A DNA stretch of 64,000 nucleotides from Acetatifactor muris (lineage in GTDB: Bacteria > Bacillota > Clostridia > Lachnospirales > Lachnospiraceae). Positions 58,082 to 64,000 of this stretch are shown one piece after another. How positions within the stretch are numbered: position 1 is the stretch's first letter; each line of letters starts with the position of its first letter. The notes below the pieces were generated by a model. It made no database searches and had not been told where the DNA came from. It saw nothing but the letters and a program-made list of their open reading frames with translations. Location of the stretch: NCBI RefSeq assembly GCF_024623325.1, contig NZ_JANJZD010000002.1, forward strand, positions 1 to 64,000. The letters are read 5' to 3'. The translations under genes and the position numbers were made by a program.

Positions 58082-58626
58082 AGCAGGGCCACCCTCCTTT
58101 CTGTCAGATCTGCTCCATACCAGGTATCAGGAAGAACCTTTATTCCATCCACCTGCGCCAGTGCGATCTGGATAATATGGCCATTTACCGGGTTTTCTTT
58201 TGCAAAGGCAAGGATATCGCCCTTTGTGCCGCTGGCTACCGGGTCGATCCCCCTCACCACGGCATAGCCCAAAACAGCCTTCGCCTTATCCTTTATCACA
58301 TGGCGGCTCCATTCCCGCAACGGATGGTCGGCAATGAAAGCAAGGGCATGGAGAAAGAAATCCTCCTTTGTCAGCTTTTTCAGTATCGTCAGTTCTGTGC
58401 AGGAGATCTTCGTATCATTCCCATCCTCGTCCATGTCTCCCCCGGCATTTACAATGTAGTATTCAGCCTGGTCCATGTTGGAATAATAATTCAGACAGTC
58501 AAGGGGGTTCTCCGCACAGTGGAAACCATTCCGGCCACAGTTTGCTTTTTCCGTCTTATTAAGCCCCATTATAAACTGATACCCCCGGCAGATAAGGCCG
58601 GGCGCAAAACCTTTATATGCTATCAT
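58078..58626 (-). CDS. DUF7666-like protein
   Basis: 182 residues, AGGAGGTG before the ATG. Starts AYKGFAPGLICRGYQF and has GFHCAENPLDCLNYYSN, the KGF...GYQ...GFH.CExPLD pattern of DUF7666. Then comes an acidic segment and helices (LHALAFIADHPLREWSRHVI). Typical neighbour of PcfJ/PcfK in mobile elements and phages; function unknown. Its stop overlaps the PcfJ start. Confidence 0.78.
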   Translation of the reverse strand: MIAYKGFAPGLICRGYQFIMGLNKTEKANCGRNGFHCAENPLDCLNYYSNMDQAEYYIVNAGGDMDEDGNDTKISCTELTILKKLTKEDFFLHALAFIADHPLREWSRHVIKDKAKAVLGYAVVRGIDPVASGTKGDILAFAKENPVNGHIIQIALAQVDGIKVLPDTWYGADLTERRVALL

Positions 58627-58646
58627 CCTCTACACCTCCTATATAT

Positions 58647-59648
58647 TCATCCGGCTTTCTTTTCCGGCGTCAGCATGCTTTCCAGGGAGAGCTGCTCCAT
58701 AAAGGACATCTGCCCGCTCTCAGCAGGCTCCTTTTTTTCTGGTTTCTTTTCCGCAGGCTTTTTGGCGGGAGATTTCTTTGCACTGGTTTTCTTTCCTTTT
58801 GAACCGGCCGTTGTCCTCCCCATATAAGGTTTGGCGACAAATTTCTCCTCATCCTCTTTGTCCTCTTTCACGTCCATGGTCCGGAAATATTCTTCCGCCC
58901 AGTGGTAACAGAGGTCATCAGGAATATCGCTGGAATAACAGAGCGTGTCCCGGCCCGGCTGTATCCCGGCCGCCTTCATCTCGTCCTGGACATATTCATA
59001 TGCTTTCCGGTTGATATACTGAAAACAGCGGATCATGTTCTTCTGGGGAAGCATGACCTGTCTCGCAAATGCCGCATCCTCCAGGCATGCTGTCTGGATA
59101 TATTCAGAAACACATTCCTTCATGTTGCGGCGTGTCAGCTTTTCTGTATCAGTTTCCACTCTTTTCATGGACTCTGACATCAGTTCCGCCTCACTCATGG
59201 TCATGATCCGCTCCATCTGTGCCTTTTGTGCGTCCTTCTTTGCCTGCTGTCTGGCCTCCCATTCCGCTTTGCGTCTGGCCTCTGCCGCCTCATGCTCCGC
59301 ACGCTTTTTATCCTCCGATTCTTTTTCCGCACCAGAGTCTTTTGTTTCACCCTCCACGTCCTCGGTATCCTCTGTTTCATTGTTTCCCGGACCGGATTCT
59401 TCTTCCCCGTCTTCACATGCTGCATCCGGATCAGCTTCCTCCTGGGCCGGAAGGGAAACCGCAGCCGGTTCCGGTTCCTGCCTGTCGGTGTCAAAGGGCA
59501 CCTCTCCGGCCAGATCCCCGCTGTCGGTAAATCCATCGGAGAATCCGCTATCTTCCTTTCCGGAATCGCCCGCTGGCAATCCCCCGTCCTCAAAAGGATT
59601 TTCTTCCATACACACTTCCATGTTCATATCTTCAAATGCACTGTTCAT
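58647..59648 (-). CDS. PcfK-like protein
   Basis: 333 residues from ATG 59648 (AAAGGAG seven bases before). Residues 1-150 are acidic, Pro/Glu/Ser-rich and then a coiled, Ala/Glu/Lys segment (HEAAEARRKAEWEARQQAKK). The PcfK core spans about 170-265: CVSEYIQTACLEDAAFARQV, MIRCFQYINRKAYEYVQDEM, DDLCYHWAEEYF. The end is a basic KKTSAKKSPAKKPAEKKPEK tail, likely binding nucleic acid. PcfK and PcfJ occur together on conjugative plasmids. Confidence 0.82.
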   Translation of the reverse strand: MNSAFEDMNMEVCMEENPFEDGGLPAGDSGKEDSGFSDGFTDSGDLAGEVPFDTDRQEPEPAAVSLPAQEEADPDAACEDGEEESGPGNNETEDTEDVEGETKDSGAEKESEDKKRAEHEAAEARRKAEWEARQQAKKDAQKAQMERIMTMSEAELMSESMKRVETDTEKLTRRNMKECVSEYIQTACLEDAAFARQVMLPQKNMIRCFQYINRKAYEYVQDEMKAAGIQPGRDTLCYSSDIPDDLCYHWAEEYFRTMDVKEDKEDEEKFVAKPYMGRTTAGSKGKKTSAKKSPAKKPAEKKPEKKEPAESGQMSFMEQLSLESMLTPEKKAG

Positions 59649-59729
59649 ATCTGATCTCCTTTCATCAAAAACGGCATGGAGCGGGGAAAACCCATTCCTT
59701 GCCATAGCTGCCGTCCGCCCCTCATCCTC

Positions 59730-61349
59730 TCATTTTTTCGCAAGAAAGGGAGAAAAGCGTACAGGTTCAAATGTGCTGCCGTCTATGTAAAAATAGCGGC
59801 GGCCTGTTCCATCATCCAGCTCCACCACATCCGAAGATGCAATGGGGCGTCCTTTGTATCCTTCCGGCACCTGCTTTTTGTAGTGTGCCGAAATCTGTTC
59901 CAGTATTTCCGTATCTTGCCACTGTTCCGGACAGGCAAGCTCCGAATCGCATACCAGCCGGTAATCTGAAGCCGGGGGCTGTTCATATCCTGCCCTGTGC
60001 AGATCCTGAATCCCCTTAAACGCAAAAGGGATGGTCTCCCGGTCTGCGTCAAAGGAAAGCTGATAAATGCGGAACCTCCATCTGCGGTGTGGGAAATTCA
60101 GAAGTTCATCTGACAATCCCTTTCCTTTCTGGCAGAAAACCGCCCGGCCTTTCTGTAAATTCTGATCCCCACCTTCTTTCTGCTGTTTTTCTTTCCGGAG
60201 TGCAAGCTGCCAGTCATCGATCCCCTTGTAATTGGGATTCCAGGTCAGCCGCCGGCACTCCATTCCCTGCTGCCTCGCCAGCAGGTATATCTTGGAACTT
60301 CCTTTCGCGATCATCTCATTGCTGTACTTGTCCATGTCGTGGGCCTCGATGATCAATTCCGTACCGTTCTGCGCCAAAAGCCCGAACAGAGGCCCAAGCT
60401 GCGCTACATTGTTTGCCCCTGCCACCGCCACAAAAGAACGGTTCAGCAGTATATGGGCAATGTCCGCTTTCAGTATCCCCTCCGTGACATAGATGGTCCG
60501 GGCAAAGGGATTCCCTATGAAATGCACCGGGCTCCCGGAAGTGACTCCCATATTTTTCGTGGAGGAGGAAAGCCAGATATATTTGGTCCCGGCTTTCTCC
60601 GGCGGGTCATCCTTATCCTTAAAGGGAACATCCAGGAGGATCTGCATCCCCCGGATCAGCCCTTCAATGCCGATGGCCGGTATCAGGATGCCCGCCGTGC
60701 GGCTGCCAAACTTTGCAGTCCAGTATCCGCCCTCATGGAGATAGAACCCCGGAACTCCCTCCACCTTACATCCCTGCTTCATCAGCCTCTCCGTCAGGGA
60801 GCGGCACAGAAAATAGGGCGGGGTGCTCTTAAACCCCAGGCTGTCGATCTGTTCATCCGAAAGCCCCCGCTTCTCTGAGCGCAGGTGCGCCCGGTGTGCG
60901 GAAGTCAGGGACAGCATTTCCAGCAGCAGGGAATAGGTCTGGTGTATCTCCTGGGGGCCGGCACGCTCCGCCTGGGAAATCCCGGTTTCCTTTTGGCTGC
61001 CGGCGCAAAGGTTCCCTGACGGAACCCCTGCGCCGGGATTTATGTTCTCTGCCTGCCCGTATCCCCAGGAAGTATCCCCCGCCTGAAGCGCGTCACAGAT
61101 CTCCCGATAGGCTTCGGAATTGGTGGTATTGTTGACCCTTGCATACAGGTTCAGCATCCCGCCGTGTTCGCCGCAGTAGTTGCACCGCCACACGTTCTTG
61201 ATAAAATTGACATTCATCTTCCCTCTCCGGTCGCCGCAGAACGGGCAGTCCGTATAAGCGCTGTCCGCCTGTCTGCGCCGGATATGCAAATGCAGCAGTT
61301 CCACCACATCCATGATCCCGAACGGGAAATCCTGTGAAAACGAGCCCAT
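59730..61349 (-). CDS. CHC2 zinc-finger/Toprim primase-like protein
   Basis: 539 residues from ATG 61349 (AAGGAGG nine bases before; a GTG overlaps that site). N-terminal zinc finger of DnaG type: CPFCGDRRGKMNV and VWRCNYCGEHGGML (CxxC...CxxC). A low-complexity stretch follows, then a Toprim/DUF3854-like domain at about 265-385: YVTEGILKADIAHILL (the Glu of Toprim), IIEAHDMDKYSNEM (the DxD-like pair) and YKGIDDWQLA. Probably makes primers for replication of the element. The C-terminal 150 residues are not recognised. Confidence 0.82.
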   Translation of the reverse strand: MGSFSQDFPFGIMDVVELLHLHIRRRQADSAYTDCPFCGDRRGKMNVNFIKNVWRCNYCGEHGGMLNLYARVNNTTNSEAYREICDALQAGDTSWGYGQAENINPGAGVPSGNLCAGSQKETGISQAERAGPQEIHQTYSLLLEMLSLTSAHRAHLRSEKRGLSDEQIDSLGFKSTPPYFLCRSLTERLMKQGCKVEGVPGFYLHEGGYWTAKFGSRTAGILIPAIGIEGLIRGMQILLDVPFKDKDDPPEKAGTKYIWLSSSTKNMGVTSGSPVHFIGNPFARTIYVTEGILKADIAHILLNRSFVAVAGANNVAQLGPLFGLLAQNGTELIIEAHDMDKYSNEMIAKGSSKIYLLARQQGMECRRLTWNPNYKGIDDWQLALRKEKQQKEGGDQNLQKGRAVFCQKGKGLSDELLNFPHRRWRFRIYQLSFDADRETIPFAFKGIQDLHRAGYEQPPASDYRLVCDSELACPEQWQDTEILEQISAHYKKQVPEGYKGRPIASSDVVELDDGTGRRYFYIDGSTFEPVRFSPFLAKK

Positions 61350-61402
61350 CGCCTGCACCCTCCTTCCTTGCTGTCTCCTTTTGTGCGCTCCATTGCCTGC
61401 CT

Positions 61403-62953
61403 TTATCCGGCTTTTTTAGCAGCCAGGGAATCCAGCATGATCTGGGCCGCCGCGCGGAGGATATTGTTATCCCCCCGGTAGCCGCCGTACAGATAGAATT
61501 TCAGGCTGGGCGGCCGCCGTTCTGCCACTTCCGCTATGGTCTGCCCCTTGCAGACGCCGGTATCTACTACTACCTTTCCGGCTTCCTCAAAGGTCATCAG
61601 CTTGACGATCTCTTCCACGGGCATATCCGGCGTATACCTGGCATCTGCTTTTTCCTGTACCGTTTCCCCGGATACAGGCAGGCCCAGGGCTTCCGGCACC
61701 GGACCTCTGCCTTCCGCATTTTCCGCACTTGCCGTATTTCCACCGGCAGATGCGGCGGCCTCTGTGGGAACATTCTGTCTGCCCAACAGCGCCATCATGT
61801 CCTGAACTGCTTTCCCGGTATCTTCCTCCATATCCTTCCTTTCGGAAACAGGGAGGTTATTTCCCGTTTCTCCCGCCACAGGCATTTCTGCATTTTTCTG
61901 TACCGGAAGGGATTCCGGTTCCCCTGCCCTTACAGGCTGTTCCCCGGTCCCGGCAGGCTGTGCCGTTCCCTGAACCTTTGTTGTCTGCGGTCCCACCGGC
62001 AGACTGCTGTTTTCAGCCGGCTCCTGAATCCTGGCTGACGGTTCCGTTTTATTCTCTCCACTTGCTTCCACGGTCTGCACTGCTCCTGCAGAGGGCTGTC
62101 CTGACGGTTCCTGTGCGGCGCCGGATTGCACCGGGAGCGTTCCGAAACTTTTTCCCGGACCTGCCGGAAGGCATTCTGAACCGCCCTGGGAACCAGCCGG
62201 AAGGCTTGCCGCAGCATTTCCATTCCCCGCCATCGCTTCAAGCGGTGTTTTTGCCTCTGCTGCTGTGTGCGGTGCGGGATTGTTTCCCCCAGACCCGGCA
62301 TTTACAGCCGCCTTTGCGCCCTGAATGGGCAGCCCGGAGGTCTGTGCCGGTTTTTCCTGCTTCGGTATCTCTTTCTTTTCCTCTGCCGCCGGGAACGCTG
62401 TGACCGTACTTCTGGCAGGTGCCGTATCCGGCGGTTTCCTTTCTGCGGAAACCGCAGCTGTGCCAGTCAAGGCAGTTGTTTCTTTCTTCTGGGAGGTTCC
62501 ATTGAAAGGAATCCTGCTCCCGTAACGGCTCCCTTTTGCGTCCATGCCCACATCGGCGAACTGGATGCCAAATCCTGCATCGGACAACGCCTCATCCATA
62601 GCTGCATACTGTGCCGCCTGGATATACTGCCCTCCCGGCGCCTCTTCCTTTGTGCAGCTGGAAGTAAAGCTGCCAATGGGATTTTCATCGGTGCGCTCCA
62701 GAAAAACCTGTGCCTCATAGATCGCCATCTGCTCCGTGATGCGCAGGGCGTTCAGGCGGATGCGGCCTTTGGGGTTCGCAAGCCGGAACCATAACTTTTT
62801 ATAACGGAGATCCAGCTGCATCATTTCCTCCCCGTTTTCCGGGGAGATGATACGGCGGAGCAGTTTCAGGGGGTTAAAGCCCGGCACCTTGTTCAGCTCT
62901 GCCACCGCAGGGATATTCTCGTACATGGTTGCTGTCTGTTCATTCTTGTTCAT
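61403..62953 (-). CDS. Modular protein with long Pro/Ala/Gly/Gln linker, unknown
   Basis: 516 residues. Residues 1-155 form a domain (NIPAVAELNKVPGFNPLKLL; LDLRYKKLWFRLANPKGRIR; QVFLERTDENPIGSFTSSC). Residues 160-440 are low-complexity, rich in P, A, G, E and Q. The last 75 residues form a small helical domain (VEEIVKLMTFEEAGKVVVDT; GQTIAEVAERRPPSLKFYLY; AAQIMLDSLAAKK). The layout suggests a scaffold joining two binding domains. It lies between recD2-like and primase genes, so a replication or transfer role is likely. Not recognised. Confidence 0.7.
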   Translation of the reverse strand: MNKNEQTATMYENIPAVAELNKVPGFNPLKLLRRIISPENGEEMMQLDLRYKKLWFRLANPKGRIRLNALRITEQMAIYEAQVFLERTDENPIGSFTSSCTKEEAPGGQYIQAAQYAAMDEALSDAGFGIQFADVGMDAKGSRYGSRIPFNGTSQKKETTALTGTAAVSAERKPPDTAPARSTVTAFPAAEEKKEIPKQEKPAQTSGLPIQGAKAAVNAGSGGNNPAPHTAAEAKTPLEAMAGNGNAAASLPAGSQGGSECLPAGPGKSFGTLPVQSGAAQEPSGQPSAGAVQTVEASGENKTEPSARIQEPAENSSLPVGPQTTKVQGTAQPAGTGEQPVRAGEPESLPVQKNAEMPVAGETGNNLPVSERKDMEEDTGKAVQDMMALLGRQNVPTEAAASAGGNTASAENAEGRGPVPEALGLPVSGETVQEKADARYTPDMPVEEIVKLMTFEEAGKVVVDTGVCKGQTIAEVAERRPPSLKFYLYGGYRGDNNILRAAAQIMLDSLAAKKAG

Positions 62954-63019
62954 CTTAAAACTCCTTTCTTTAAATAAATAAGGGATACCCCGTGCATTTT
63001 CTGCACCTGCATCCCATTT

Positions 63020-64000
63020 TTAACCTGCTGCCTTCAGTTTTTCTTCCAGGAACCCCGGCACCGCGATCCCGGCGCTCCTTGCATAAGCCTTATAATACAG
63101 GCAGATGCGCTCTCCCAGAAGGGTATTCCTCCTGCTGATCTCATTCTTGTGGATGGCCATGAACAGCACGCTCTTTTCTCCTGCCAGCACCACCCTCTTC
63201 TTTGCGCGGGTGATCCCGGTATACAGAAGGTTCCGGTAGAGCATGATATAATGGGCCTTCAGTACCGGCATCAGCACGATGTCGTACTCGGAGCCCATGG
63301 CCTTATGGATGGTGGTCGCATAGGCAAGGTCCAGGTTCACCAGATCCTCCATGCCGTATTCCAGGCTGCGGTCCTCCCCAAAGTCCAGGCCGATCCGTTT
63401 CCCCTCCGGCGTATCCTCCACATAGCGGATAAATCCCAGATCGCCGTTGGATACCTTATCCGTGTTTTTAGTCTGCATGATGCGGTCTCCCACACGGAAT
63501 GTCTTTGAACCCACACGGATCTCATCCTCCGTGGACTGGAACGGATTCACGATCTCCCGGATGGCGGCGTTCAGATGGTCCGAGGATGCCGCCCCTTCTG
63601 TCCGGAATGGTGAGAGGATCTGCACGTGCTCGATCCCGTTGCTCTTGATCTCCTGGCAATACTTCTCAATGATAGCTGCTGCGTCTGCCTGGCTGTCACA
63701 GGACAGGAACTGGAAGTCATCCCCATAATACAGCTTGGTACTGCCGTCATGGATGAACCGCGCGTTATGGGCGATCAGGCTGTCCTTTGCCTGGCGGAAT
63801 ACCTCGTCCAGCACTGTGACCGGCACAAGGCCGCACTGGATCAGTTCCTTGAACACATTCCCTGCGCCTACGCTGGGCAGCTGGTCCGGGTCACCGACCA
63901 GGACGGTCTTCGCCCCTTCCTTCAACGCGGGAAAGAACTTGCCTGCAAGCCACATATCCACCATGGAGAACTCGTCCACAATGACCAGATCCGCGTCCAG
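63020..64000 (-). CDS. RecD2-like SF1 DNA helicase, 5' part outside window
   Basis: The C-terminal 327 residues are present and the frame stays open to base 64000. Motif II LVIVDEFSMVD, motif III VLVGDPDQLPSVGAG, motif IV region VQILSPFRTEG, SH3-like part VGDRIMQTKNTDKVSNGDLG, motif V LAYATTIHKAMGSEYDIVLM and motif VI LLYTGITRAKKRVVL. The Walker A part must lie beyond the window. RecD2 enzymes unwind DNA 5' to 3'; plasmid and phage elements of Clostridia often carry one with a primase. Confidence 0.9.
   Translation of the reverse strand: MDADLVIVDEFSMVDMWLAGKFFPALKEGAKTVLVGDPDQLPSVGAGNVFKELIQCGLVPVTVLDEVFRQAKDSLIAHNARFIHDGSTKLYYGDDFQFLSCDSQADAAAIIEKYCQEIKSNGIEHVQILSPFRTEGAASSDHLNAAIREIVNPFQSTEDEIRVGSKTFRVGDRIMQTKNTDKVSNGDLGFIRYVEDTPEGKRIGLDFGEDRSLEYGMEDLVNLDLAYATTIHKAMGSEYDIVLMPVLKAHYIMLYRNLLYTGITRAKKRVVLAGEKSVLFMAIHKNEISRRNTLLGERICLYYKAYARSAGIAVPGFLEEKLKAAG

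Noticed and set aside
59035..59790. 251-codon plus-strand Ser-rich frame
   Set aside because: Shadow of the acidic low-complexity part of the PcfK-like gene.
61729..62403. 224-codon plus-strand Pro/Leu-rich frame
   Set aside because: Shadow of the Pro/Ala/Gly/Gln linker of the 516-residue minus-strand gene.
1..64000. CRISPR array, tRNA, rRNA or complete insertion sequence
   Set aside because: No regularly spaced repeats, no cloverleaf-like run and no transposase or integrase frame were found.

Overview
The window looks like DNA from a low-to-mid GC Gram-positive Clostridia, most probably a gut Lachnospiraceae. Almost every gene has a strong AGGAGG-type ribosome site. The gene families (small DUF proteins of mobile elements, EFR1 ferredoxin, BlaI/BlaR1 pairs, PcfJ/PcfK, ParM/ParR, TnpW debris) are typical of large conjugative plasmids or integrative elements of that family. 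I see no rRNA, tRNA, CRISPR array or complete insertion sequence. Layout: 0.1-2.6 kb is a plus-strand cassette of five small accessory genes (DUF6809-, DUF4313- and DUF6075-like). It is followed by an element-type sigma factor with its HTH partner (2.7-3.3 kb, minus) and an XRE regulator (3.8 kb). 4.3-6.2 kb is scrambled: a nucleosidase and a lipoprotein gene sit between two halves of a broken TetR gene, beside the first codons of an ABC ATPase. 6.2-9.1 kb is a TetR-ilvB-ilvN unit. 9.2-16.3 kb is a minus-strand cluster that reads as defence against a DNA-damaging or amphipathic compound: SRPBCC protein, TetR, a shrunken AlkD, two AraC/GyrI regulators, an ABC exporter and a short UvrA. The uvrA and araC promoters share a motif. 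16.5-20.4 kb is an AT-rich island: an AbiL/RloAB-type phage-defence pair, both genes carrying one lesion, followed directly by a 655-residue unknown protein with a SAP-like N-terminus, Cys-rich zinc-binding centre and possible nuclease C-terminus. This is the best candidate for an undescribed component. 20.6-26.0 kb is an envelope-stress-like operon: ECF sigma, anti-sigma, lipoproteins, amidase. 26.3-32.4 kb is mixed cargo: ferredoxin, GyrI-like, DUF3795, GNATs, a WYL regulator and several gene scars. 32.7-44.3 kb holds a second ECF sigma/anti-sigma pair, two BlaI-BlaR1 pairs placed head to head around the stub of a permease gene, then a two-component system with a MacB-type ABC transporter. 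44.4-50.1 kb has DUF6070-like lipoproteins (one intact, two decayed), three more cargo genes and a frameshifted gene. 50.4-64 kb is the minus-strand backbone of the element: RecD2-like helicase (cut by the window end), a CHC2/Toprim primase, PcfK, DUF7666, PcfJ, NAD-dependent DNA ligase and a ParM-ParR partition pair. Several backbone and cargo genes have a single frameshift, two of them in A7 runs. Some of these may therefore be assembly errors rather than true pseudogenes. A dispersed repeat with core TTGACCGATTTTGAGAAG occurs five times, four of them just upstream of minus-strand genes.
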